The position numbers and the translations under genes are program-made. DNA of 64,000 bases from Arabidopsis thaliana (lineage: Eukaryota; Streptophyta; Magnoliopsida; Brassicales; Brassicaceae). Numbering within the stretch: position 1 is the stretch's first letter; each line of letters opens with the position of its first letter. The notes beneath the pieces are model-generated. The model saw only the letters and a list, made by a program, of their open reading frames with translations. It had not been told where the DNA came from and searched no databases. This document shows, piece after piece, positions 35,901-45,620 of the stretch. The DNA lies in the NCBI RefSeq assembly GCF_000001735.4, contig NC_003076.8:14635835-14699834 (forward strand), given 5' to 3'.

Positions 35901-38900
35901 TATACTATAGAGTTTCAAAAAAGAGGACTCCCTCATGCTCATATACTAATTTGGCTGGATTCAAAGAGTAAGTTGACCAAAGCAGAGCACATTGATAAAG
36001 TTATATCAGCAGAGATTCCTGACAAATTGAAAGACCCTGAGCTATTTGAAGTGATAAAGGAATCGATGGTTCATGGTCCTTGTGGTGTGGTGAACCCGAA
36101 ATGTCCATGTATGGAAAACGGAAAGTGTTCAAAGTTTTATCCGAAAGATCATGTTTAAAAAACCATTATTGATAAAGAAGGATTTCCAATATACAGAAGG
36201 CGAAGAACAGATGACTTTGTTGAGAAGAAAGACTTTAAATGCGATAACCGTTATGTCATTCCTTATAATAGATCCCTATCACTGAGATACAGAGCTCACA
36301 TCAACGTGGAGTGGTGTAACCAATCAGGTTCTGTGAAATACATATTCAAGTATATTCATAAAGGACCAGATCGTGTTACTGTTGTTGTTGAATCGTCTTT
36401 AAATTCGAAAAATAAAGAAAATGGTAAACAGAAGGACAATGCTGATACAGATGGATCAGAGACAAAGAAGAAGAATGAAGTCGAAGACTATTTCAATTGC
36501 AGGTATGTTTAATGCAAAATTTAATAGTATTATTTCTGTAAAATACATTTATTTATGTTCCTTATGATTGTATAATTTTGCATTTCAGATATGTTTCTGC
36601 TTGCGAAGCAGCCTGGAGAATATTAAAATATCATATACATTATAGATCTACGGCTGTGATGAAGCTTTCGTTCCATTTGCCAGGGGAACAATTTATTTAT
36701 TTTAAAGGCGAATAGAAACAGTGTTAAACCGAAGTGATCTAGATGGCTCCATGTTCCTTGCTTGGTTCGAATTAAATAAAGTTAGTAAGATTGCTAGGAA
36801 GTTGACTTATGCAGACATCCCCACTAGATTTACCTATGATTCAAAAGAAAAGAAATTTAATCTCAGAAAGAAAGGTTTTGCTATAGGAAGAATAAACTAT
36901 GTTCCTCGTGATATAGAAGATGGATATTATTTGAGAATACTCCTCAATGTTCAACCAGGTCCAAGATGTTTTGAAGAGCTAAGGACAGTTAATGATGTGC
37001 TATATAAAGAGTGGAAAGATGCTTGTGAAGCATTAGGCTTATTAGATAATGATCAGGAATACATTGATGATTTAAAGAGAACAAGTTTTTGGAGCAGTGG
37101 TGGGTATCTACGTCAGTTATTCGTAATTATGTTAGATGCTCTAATTAGTCCTGAAAATGTGTGGGCTGCAACGTGGCAACATCTCTCTGAAGATATTCAA
37201 AACAATAAAAGGAAATATTTCAACAGACCAGGTAACATCTAATATCATTTCAAAACCTCAATTTTATCTCATTTTGTTTGACAATGCAATATTCACATAA
37301 CTTGCGTTGCTTAATTGTAACTCATTTAGTTATCTGTTTGTTTACAGATTTAATTTTGTCTGATGAGGAGAAAAAATTATATGCTCTACAAGAGATAGAT
37401 CACATTTTAAGAAGGAATGGTACTTCACTTACATATTATAAGACTATGCCACAAGTACCTAGAGATCCTAGGTTTGATACTAATGTCTTGATTTTGGATG
37501 AGAAAGGGTATGATCGTGATAATTTGACAGAAAAACATGCCAAATGGATTAAGATGCTTACTCCAGAGCAGAAGTCTATTTACGATGACATTATTGGTGC
37601 AGTGAATGAAAACGTTGGGGTAGTAGTTTTTGTTTATGGATTTGGAGGAACAGGTAAAACATTTCTTTCGAAAACACTCTCTGTTGCACTTAGGTCAAAG
37701 GGTGACATTGTTCTTAACGTTTCTTCCAGTGGTATTGCTTCTCTCCTTTTAGAAGGAGGTAGGACAGCTCACTCTAGATTTGGAATTCCTCTTAATCCTA
37801 ATGAGTTTACTACATGTAATATGAAAGTTGGTTCAGATAGGGCAAATTTAGTCAAAGAAGCTTCTCTGATTATATGGGATGAAGCTCCAATGATGAGCAG
37901 ATACTGTTTTGAGTCATTGGATAGGAGTTTGTCAGATATTTGTGGTAATGGTGATAACAAACCGTTTGGTGGCAAGGTTGTTGTCTTTGGAGGTGATTTC
38001 AGACAAGTTCTACCAGTAATCCCCGGTGCTGATAGGGCAGACAGAGTTATGTCTGCCCTTAATTCATCTTACCTTTGGAGTCATTGTAAAGTATTGACTC
38101 TGACAAAGAATATGCGTCTTTATTCTTAAGGTTTGAGTGTTAGTGAAGCGAAAGATATTAAAGAGTTTTCAGAGTGGATATTAGCAGTAGGTGATGGTAG
38201 AATTGTTGAGCCTAATGATGGGGAGGCTTTGATCGTTATTCCTTCTGAATTTCTGATTACGAAAGCAAAAGATCCAATAGAAGCCATATGCACAGAGATA
38301 TATGGAGATATTACAAAGATACATGAACAAAATGATCCAATTTTTTTCCAAGAAAAAGCAATATTATGTCCCACCAACGAAGATGTCAACCAAATAAATG
38401 AGACCATGCTTGATAACCTCCAAGGTTATTACTAATTCAGAAGCATTGATTTGTAACTTTATTTACTTATATAAATAGTGTTTCTATTTGCTATTCCTTC
38501 TTTAACTGTAACTAACCAAAATTTTAATTTTCAGGAGAGGAGTTTACATTCCTAAGTTCAGACAGTTTAGACCCAGCTGACATTGGTGGTAAAAATAATC
38601 CGGCATTGACTCCTGACTTTTTGAATAGTGTTAAAGTTTCAAGGTTGCCTAACCATAAGCTTCGTCTAAAGATTGGTTGTCCTGTGATGTTGCTCAGAAA
38701 TATTGATCCTATAGGTGGTCTAATGAATGGCACAAGGTTACGAATCACGCAAATGGGTCCATTCATTTTGCAAGCAATGATTCTAACCGGTGACAGAGCT
38801 GGTCATTTAGTATTGATTCCAAGATTGAAGCTAGCACCATCAGACACAAAGTTGCCATTTAGAATGCGAAGAACACAACTACCTTTAGCTGTTTGCTTTG

Positions 38901-39108
38901 CAATGACTATCAACAAAAGCCAAGGTCAATCTTTGAAAAGAGTAGGAATTTTTCTACTTAGGCCTTGCTTTTCACACGGCCAACTTTATGTTGCCATATC
39001 CAGAGTTACATCAAAGACAAGATTAAAGATTCGATTGTGGATGATGAAGGTAAGCCACAAAAGCAAACAAAAAATGTAGTTTTCAAAGAAGTTTTTAAGA
39101 ATCTTTAG
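32989..39108 (+). pseudogene. Helitron Rep-helicase (RepHel), recently inactivated
   Basis: The N-terminal exons are hydrophilic (MSKRKKILETQFSDLSNVIQ). From 34316 a Cys-rich segment begins (YACEYCGAIMWHGERIEK). The Helitron-like N domain and Rep nuclease follow: FITFTCNPKWPE, the HUH motif PHAHILIW (35931-35954) and the tyrosine motif VKYIFKYIHKG (36333-36365) with both Tyr present. The C-terminal PIF1/SF1 helicase has Walker A GFGGTGKTF (37638-37664), Walker B IIWDEAP, GGDFRQVLPV and QLYVAISRVTSKTRLKI. Four disruptions are visible: TAA at 36156-36158 between Rep motifs, a frameshift near 36709-36714 (the frame resumes as IETVLNRSD), TAA at 38127-38129 within the helicase, and a one-base shift near 39030 ahead of a C-terminus ending FKEVFKNL. 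The element could not move itself in this state. Confidence 0.85.
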
Positions 39109-40763
39109 TTTCCATTTGTTTTTTACTTCTGTTGGATTTTTATCAGAGCAGTTTTATATCTACAATATTCGTTGAACATTTGCTACTTCAATCTAAGAAT
39201 TTACACTATCAAATACAGATTCTAACCGGTGTTACTTAGATTATCTATATATCAACCATATCATACAAATGCAGACATTCTACTTGCTTAAAGATTAAGA
39301 ACCATGTACCTTTTCAGGATTGTTGTTGTCTGAGAGGTTTGTGAAGAATAGTATCGATTCTATGACTGCAACCATGAAACATCCATTGTGATGCCCTCCA
39401 AACTTCAGATCAACCGTACTGCAGTGAAAGAACAATTCTCATTATTGTATTTTGGCAAATTGCATAAATCTATCAAGGAAAACAGAACAATCAAGATTCA
39501 TAATTCCATTAAAGTTTGTTTACCTTCTCAATATCACATTGAACATAACAAAAGGTAATCAGCGGAAGATGAATCAGAATTCGGACAACTCCAAACATCA
39601 AGACTCCAATAACCAGATTTTGATTTGATGTCCATTATCCTCCGCCTTCTCCATTGATCAAAATTTCAATCGAATTCGATTAGATCTGTTGAAATAGTGT
39701 GATTAATTGATGAAATGGTAGGATCAGATTTGTTGACATCCAAAAAACCCAGTAAAGCTTTTGAAATTAGAATCGAATTGAAGGAACCTCAATGTCAAAA
39801 AAATGAACTTAAGCTCGACAATTTTTTTTTCCGATGGGAGATGATTTTCAATTCAGTTATATCACTCTTTTTTTTTATTGGTTAGTCAAAGTGTCATTAA
39901 ACATAGGTTGTTTGTTTTTTGTTGTCTTTAATTAAGTATAGATGATTTTGAAAATTTTACAGAATAAAAGGTTTTTACATTTAAAAATCACATATTGTTT
40001 TTATTTTATTTGGTGATTTTGTTTTCAACATATAGAGTTCTTAATTGCAATTTATAATACACAGGAAAAAATAAATTCAGTTTCATATTATAATTATTCA
40101 TAATAAAATTACCTTATTTTCATTATTAATAAAATAACAAAATGTAATAAACAAAATATCTCTAACCCTTGACAAACATAGATTATAGTATATAATACTA
40201 TACTAAATTCATATATAAAATTCCTTCCAATAAATAAATGCATATCAAAACAAATATACTCAGAATACTATAATTAATAAATCTAACATTTCAACCATTT
40301 GCTACAATATTATTATATATACAAAATAATGAGTGTCAACACATATATATTATAATAAATTAGTACAATAGTTTCCAAAAATCCCCGCAACATGTATTTA
40401 TATACAGTAAGTGTTAATCTTCTTTGACACCTCTAAATGTTATTCTTCTTTGATACATTTAAATGTGTAATTTTAATACAAAGTTACTAAATTACATATG
40501 TTCCACGGATAAAATTTGAAAACACCAAAAGTTTAAATTATATAATTTTCTTAAAAGCAAAATAAAATAAAATATTATTCCGTGGTATGGTCTATCACAT
40601 GTCAAATCTTAGAAGATAAAATAACACATATTAGACTTACTAATATCATAATTATGACTCAATAAAAAGCATACACAATCTTATCGATAATTATTAATCA
40701 ACACAAACAACAACAAACAACAAATTCTCTTTTGTGATAAAAAAAATAAATAAAATATTTAAT
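39109..40763 (+). other. Helitron 3' non-coding region
   Basis: AT-rich, especially after 39850, with no ORF of note. It lies between the RepHel stop and the terminal hairpin, as usual for long plant Helitrons. Confidence 0.5.
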
Positions 40764-40791
40764 CCGCAGTATACCGCGGGTCATATCCTAG
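40764..40791 (+). other. Helitron 3' terminal palindrome and CTAG end
   Basis: CCGCAGTATACCGCGG is self-complementary except for one A/C mismatch. It is followed by GTCATATCCTAG and a flanking T. In Helitrons this hairpin marks the end of strand transfer. Confidence 0.85.
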
Positions 40792-40849
40792 TTGTATCTA
40801 AGAATCCAGCAATTATTGTATCTAAAGCCAAAAACACAACACTATCTAA

Positions 40850-40965
40850 AATCCCTGTTCTTTGTCCTTCTCTTTGTCCTTCTCCTTCTCAATTTCCTTC
40901 TCTTTAGCCTTCTCCTTTCCTTTCTCCTTCTTTTCCTTCTTCTCCGTTTCTTCTAGTTTTTATCA
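40850..40965 (-). other. Lys/Glu-rich coding fragment, unidentified
   Basis: The minus strand reads a highly charged run, ETEKKEKKEKGKEKAKEKEI and so on, ending in DKEQGF and a stop. It lies just outside the Helitron right end. It looks like the tail of some charged, coiled or disordered protein, or simple-sequence DNA. No start or partner exon was found. Confidence 0.25.
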
Positions 40966-41491
40966 TTCAAAAGCAATCTCATAATATTTGGTTTTAATAT
41001 ATTTCACAAACCATCTCTGTAGAACAAAATTCAAAATCCTTCAAATCCCAATTGTAATCATAAAAACTAGTCACAATAGCTATTACGAGAGGCTATTAAG
41101 AGGACACTTTTGATTTTAAATCCCAAATGTAATTCAAATCCGAATTGCAATCATAAAAAATCCAAACTGTAATCCAATTTTCATCCAAAATCTATCTATT
41201 TCAAGCAAATTAAAGGAAAAAGGGATCAAATCATCAAATCTAATAAGAAATTGTTATGGATCAAAATCCAACATAGTGCTTGGGTCGTAAATTAAGCGAG
41301 AAACCCTTATTTTATTTATCTTTTACTATTTTTCTCAGAATTAAAATAAACAGATAAATATTTGTTTTTTTATAACGGGGGCTAAATAGAAAATGTTTTG
41401 AGCTGAGGAAGTCGAAACAGATAATTTCCTAAAATTCTAATCCATCATAATCCGGTTTTGTCTGTTTGGATAGGGGGTCCGGGTTTTTTTC
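40966..41491. other. intergenic between Helitron and MULE
   Basis: No gene recognised. It contains short repeats of the string AATCCCAAATGTAATTC and close variants. Confidence 0.3.
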
Positions 41492-41804
41492 GGGAAAAAT
41501 ATCGTTTAATACGCGAACTTTCAAAAAGTGACCATTTAATACGTAAACTTCGTATATGGCCATTTAATACGTGTAAAAATCGTTGACCGGCCATTTCACA
41601 TAAACTTAATCGTTGACCAGGCCAAAATCCACATGACGTTATCTGACCGTCGATTATAGTGAAACGATGTCACTATTCATCTAATTATAGGAACAATCCA
41701 CATGTGACCACACGACGTTATTAAATGACATTTTCATTGTTTCGATTATAGTGAAACGACGTTGTGTAGATTCCTATGTTTTCATGTTTTAGATTCTTGT
41801 AATC

Positions 41805-42128
41805 TTGAAAAAGATCATTGTTCATGTGTTGATGAAGCTAAGGAACAATAATCACATTTTCAAATGGGTTGATGAAGCTTTGATCAATGAGATAGAGACA
41901 TTGACAGCAAGGCATGGTGAAATCGAGAAGGAGCTGAAAGAGCTTAGAACAGAGAGGTTGGAGTTTGAGAAGATGGTTTCCGAGAAGGTGGAAATGAACA
42001 TGGAGAAGGAGTTGAATGAGAAAGTTGAAGAAGCTTTGTCTGAAGCGAAAACAAGCAATAAGAAGATGATGATTGTCGTAGTGTTCGGGTGTATGATCAT
42101 GATCGGATTCTCTAAACTTGTAGGATGA
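41805..42128 (+). CDS. small coiled-coil/membrane-anchor ORF inside the MULE
   Basis: A 107-aa ORF. Residues about 17-25 (HIFKWVDEAL) resemble the end of a GRF-type zinc finger found in many plant proteins of this kind. Residues 27-82 are a Glu/Lys-rich heptad region (EIETLTARHGEIEKELKELR and onward) that should form a coiled coil. The C-terminus is a single hydrophobic segment (KMMIVVVFGCMIMIGFSKLV). The Cys part of the zinc finger is missing upstream, so this is probably the tail of a longer protein, or a truncated gene carried by the element on the strand opposite to the transposase. Function unknown. It could be a host gene fragment captured by the MULE. Confidence 0.45.
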   Translation: MKKIIVHVLMKLRNNNHIFKWVDEALINEIETLTARHGEIEKELKELRTERLEFEKMVSEKVEMNMEKELNEKVEEALSEAKTSNKKMMIVVVFGCMIMIGFSKLVG

Positions 42129-42472
42129 ATGTGTTAGGTGTGGTTAATGTATGTTTGATTTAGGTTTGGAAATGTGATCTTGGTACGTTTGGTCAATGTA
42201 TGTTTGTTGTAGCTTTGTGTTTGTTCGTTTATGTGTTTAAGTGAATGACAATGCATGTTTAAGTGAAATCAAGAAAGCAATATCCAAATTTGTGAAAGCA
42301 ATATCCAAATTTAAACATTCCATTCGTTCAAGTCAACAATCATCCAAAAGATTCAAAATAAATAAGTTAAGAATACATAAGTCATTGTGGTCGAAAAATA
42401 CATCAAAGACAACCACAATATAAGTACCCTATGTCTTCTACCCTAGTTCTTCTAAGCTATGACGATTTCTTC

Positions 42473-44903
42473 TCAAGTTTGAGTGAGTGAACCTTGACTT
42501 GGTTCAGGCTGAGATAGCTGCGAAGAAGAAATTGAAGCCTGCAAAAGAAGACCAAGTGTTTGTATAATCCAACAAGAGTGAACCAAAATGACATAAATTA
42601 TCTAACCACAAACCTTGTCTTTCTTATGGTGTCTTGAATTATGATCAGCTGCCCCACAAACTCCACAATGCATGATTCTTTTCTTACCTTTTGGCTGCTT
42701 CTTAGTAGGAGACTCATTCACACCGTTCTTCCTTTTCTTCTCAGCCTTTGTCATTTTCTTGTCTTCTTCGCCTTCTGTTGGAGGAGGTACATACACTCTC
42801 AGACCATTACTCTCGGGCCAGAACTTAGGGCCCCTTTGTGGAAAAAGGCCATCCGTGTAATTCTTCCTCCACATTGCTGTCCTAAACCAGCAACATACAA
42901 AGTTCTCTGGTTCAAGCTTCTTGTGGATGATGACGCTATATGCATGCTCACATGGGATGCCACAAATTTGCCACTTTATGCAGGTACAAGTGTAAGCCTG
43001 CAAGTCTACACGGTGAAGATCTCCACCATGCCTCACTTCATACATCCCATTGGTACTTGGAGACACCTTCGCAGCAGCAGCGACTTTGTGCTCACCAGCT
43101 AAGAACTTTGTAACATAAGGTGTACAAACACCTACAAAGTAAGAGAAATATATGCTTTAAAGGGAGTCAAGGCTATATCACATGTTAAGAATCTGCAAAG
43201 AACAAGGCTTAATAGAGTAGCTAACCTGTGTGAGTATGGGATTCAACAGATCTTTTAGCAATCCTCACCATAGCCATTCTTCTGATTGTCTCTAACATCG
43301 CAACAAATGGCTTCTCTCTTGCCTTGTTCAAAGATCCGTTGAAAGACTCCACTGAGTTGTTGTCAACGTCTTCACAGAAGCTGCCTATCTTCTGGAATGC
43401 CCTAACCCAACTCCTTGGTTTTGTCTTCATCACAGACTCATAGACTTTAGTGTCATAGCACCGTATCTTCTCCAAATGCTGCTTATACTCTTTCTCATTG
43501 TAAGACCAATCCAAATTCCATAGCAGTGGTTTTATCATTGTTTTACTGCCATAAATCTTCTTCGAGTTCCCATAAATGTGTTGTACACACATCCGGTGCT
43601 CTATCTTGGGTAACTCAAGTTGAACCGCTGCTATTAAACCTGAAACAATAAGACAAACATTTTTTTTTGGGAATATCTGGAAGTTCAGGCCTAAAGGCCC
43701 TACATCTCCGAGAGGCGGGACCCACACCAGGTTAAATTCATCTCCTTTGGAGAAGAGATCCCTCCCTACGTGCCTCGAACCCAACACCTCCACCTGGAAG
43801 ATTTACCACTAGGCCAACAACACCTTGGTAATAAGACAAACATTAGCTAACACTAAAGAGACACAAATGACACTAAGCTACCTTTTGCCTATCTGATATC
43901 ATGATGAAGCCTTCACCATCACTTAATCTGAAGTCTTCTTTCAGCAGCTTCATAAACCACACCCAGTTATCTGTGTTCTCTACTTTAACAACCCCCCAAG
44001 CTATAGGATATATGCGATTGTTTGCATCCCTACCTTAGGCTACAAGTAACTGTCCCTTAACCTTATTCTTTAGAAAACAACCATCAATGCCTATTAGAGG
44101 CCTACAAGACTCCTTCCATGTCCTTCTAAGACTGTCAAAGCATACATAGAACCTATTGAACATGTCTTTACCATCATCACTCGTGAGACATTCAACTTCA
44201 ACCCGTGAATCCTTGTTTGCTTCAAGTATCTCAGCCGCATAATCCCTTAATCTTGCAAACTGATCATCGTACTCCTTCTCAATCCATTGCAAAGCCTTCT
44301 TTCTAGCAGACTGACATTGATTCCTAGTGACACTTATCTTCCATTGTTCCCTAATGATTTCTTCTATCTTTGTGGGCATGTAAAATTCAGGACTATCCCT
44401 AATCTTATCAACAAATAACCGAGCTATATGCGGCACCTTAAACATCTCACATTCTCCATTAGGGATACAGCTATATGTATCAACAAACTTCCTAATCTTC
44501 CACATATTATCACTCGGGAGAATTGCCGCATAAATTTTCCACTCACACTTAGCTCCACCTTTTTTACCGTCACAACCAACACAAATGAACCCAATTTTAT
44601 CTTTATCATACCTGTATTGCTTTATATTGCATCCGGTTTTGAGAGCGTAATCAACAACCGCCTCTTTGAACGCAACCCACTGAAAAAACTCTGCTTGTGG
44701 TACAAATAACCATCACCACGCCTTATATCTGTGTCAAATCTTTCGGTTTTTTCTTCATCATCACTCTCCGGGTACATATCGTGGCGAATTGGTGGTTCGT
44801 CAGTCCACTCCTTTAGCAGTTCTTCCATGTGAAACTCATCTCTTTCTTCAGCTTCGGAATCGACATCACCAACAAGATCAGGGTCGTGAAGGACTAATGA
44901 CAT
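42473..44903 (-). pseudogene. MuDR-type MULE transposase, decayed
   Basis: Probable exons on the minus strand are 43882-44903, 43226-43639, 42614-43131 and 42473-42538, with GT-AG junctions. The order is an acidic N-terminus (MSLVLHDPDLVGDVDSEAEE), the MuDR DNA-binding domain (CNIKQYRYDKDKIGFICVGC, KCEWKIYA), the MULE transposase core (PLIGIDGCFLKNKVKGQLLV, GRDANNRIYPIAWGVV, and after the intron KIEHRMCVQHIYGN, CEDVDNNSVESFN), a SWIM zinc finger (YTCTCIKWQICGIPCEHAYS) and a basic tail with a zinc knuckle (HCGVCGAADHNSRHH). A one-base frameshift near 44690 separates the N-terminus from the rest, and a TAA at 44035-44037 follows QLLVA. The first intron (43640-43881) carries a SINE. Inferred non-functional. 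Confidence 0.85.
43662..43829 (-). mobile_element. tRNA-derived SINE inside the MULE transposase intron
   Basis: The element is bounded by perfect 15-bp direct repeats AATAAGACAAACATT (43647-43661 and 43830-43844). On the minus strand it contains a pol III A box (TGGCCTAGTGG, 43805-43816 region) and a B box (GGTTCGAGGCA, 43771-43781), and it ends in an A run (T run at 43662-43668 on the plus strand). The body of about 168 bp fits the Arabidopsis AtSB/RathE/AtSN type SINEs. Subfamily not assigned. Confidence 0.88.
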
Positions 44904-45443
44904 CGATCAAAGCTTCTAGGGTTTGGGAAAAATCGATTTGGGTTTCTAGGGTTCGTCGTGAGAAATTTGGGAATTTTTCGATTTGGTTTCGATTTGTTTT
45001 TTGGTCTTAAACGGGTTGTAATTCGGGTTTAGGCTGGTTCTAATTAGATTTATTTGGTTAAATCATCGGTTTGGTATACAGTAAACCAATTAAACCCAGA
45101 GCTATGGGGTTTTAAATCTCGAACTTACGATTCATGGACATTAGGCTCTCGAACTTTCAATTAGTGGGGAAATAAGCGTTTAACTTCTGTTTCATGGGTA
45201 TATAGATAGAGGTCAAAGATCGGGGTTTATTTAGCCAGATATGATAGTTATCGTGGGGAAATAGACCGTTTTTCTGCCAAAAAGATATACCGTTATCGGT
45301 CTGGTAACGTTAAATAACGTCGTGTGGATTTTGACCTGATTATGATTACGTGAAATGACCAATCAACAATTTTTACATGTATACGAAGTTCACGTATTAA
45401 ATGACTACTTTTTAAAAGTTTGCGTATTAAACGATATTTTCTC

Positions 45444-45620
45444 GTTTTTTTTCCCAGCTCTAACCATATATATCTCACATAAAATTAGGGTTACGAAGTG
45501 GACCTTTTATAAATAGAGGATAAGAGACCATCATCGAAAACTCAAAGAAAAAGGAGACACTAGCTAAGAAATTTACCTTGCACTTTTGATCTGTGTTCTC
45601 AGTAGATTATTCGTACCACC
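45444..45620 (+). promoter_or_regulatory. short promoter/5' leader of the TTC27-like gene
   Basis: Only about 180 bp separate the MULE end from the ATG. A TTTTATAAATAGAGG string near 45506 is a plausible TATA box, about 30 bp ahead of an A-rich leader. The MULE thus sits directly on the upstream region of this gene. Confidence 0.45.

Larger units (their letters stand above)
23532..40791 (+). mobile_element. Large gene-carrying Helitron, about 17.3 kb
   Basis: The left end starts TCTATACTATTAAGAGAGAA, the TC-type 5' terminus of Arabidopsis Helitrons. The right end has a near-perfect 16-bp palindrome CCGCAGTATACCGCGG (40764-40779), then GTCATATCCTAG. The element is flanked by A (23531) and T (40792), as expected for insertion between A and T without target duplication. 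Five genes lie inside on the same strand: an RPA1-like gene, three related OB-fold genes and a Rep-helicase. Helitrons are rolling-circle transposons whose Rep nicks and joins ssDNA and whose helicase unwinds it. Plant copies often carry RPA-like ssDNA-binding genes. It could instead be two overlapping Helitrons, but no internal CTAG hairpin terminus was seen. Confidence 0.8.
41492..45443 (-). mobile_element. Mutator-like element (MULE) with long TIRs, about 3.95 kb
   Basis: The left end GGGAAAAATATCGTTTAATA and the reverse complement of the right end (GAGAAAATATCGTTTAATAC) begin inverted repeats that can be followed for about 150 bp with small gaps; both contain ACTTCGTATA and later AAAATCCACA.GACGTTAT. 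Flanking T runs (GTTTTTTTC left, GTTTTTTTTC right) look like a 9-10-bp target duplication, but their low complexity weakens this. Inside are a MuDR-type transposase on the minus strand, a small plus-strand ORF and an inserted SINE. Confidence 0.85.

Noticed and set aside
23532..40791. CRISPR-like or bacterial operon reading of the gene cluster
   Set aside because: Genes have GT-AG introns and eukaryotic families. There are no direct-repeat/spacer arrays and no ribosome-binding sites.
42641..43102. 153-aa plus-strand ORF opposite the transposase C-terminus
   Set aside because: Antisense of the SWIM-domain exon, which matches a known family on the minus strand.
43640..43793. Extension of the transposase ORF into SINE-derived sequence
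   Set aside because: The open frame is accidental. Splice sites at 43881 and 43640 remove it and restore the known protein order.
43662..43829. Possible tRNA gene because of clear A and B boxes
   Set aside because: Target duplications, the A tail and the lack of a cloverleaf show a SINE rather than a tRNA gene.
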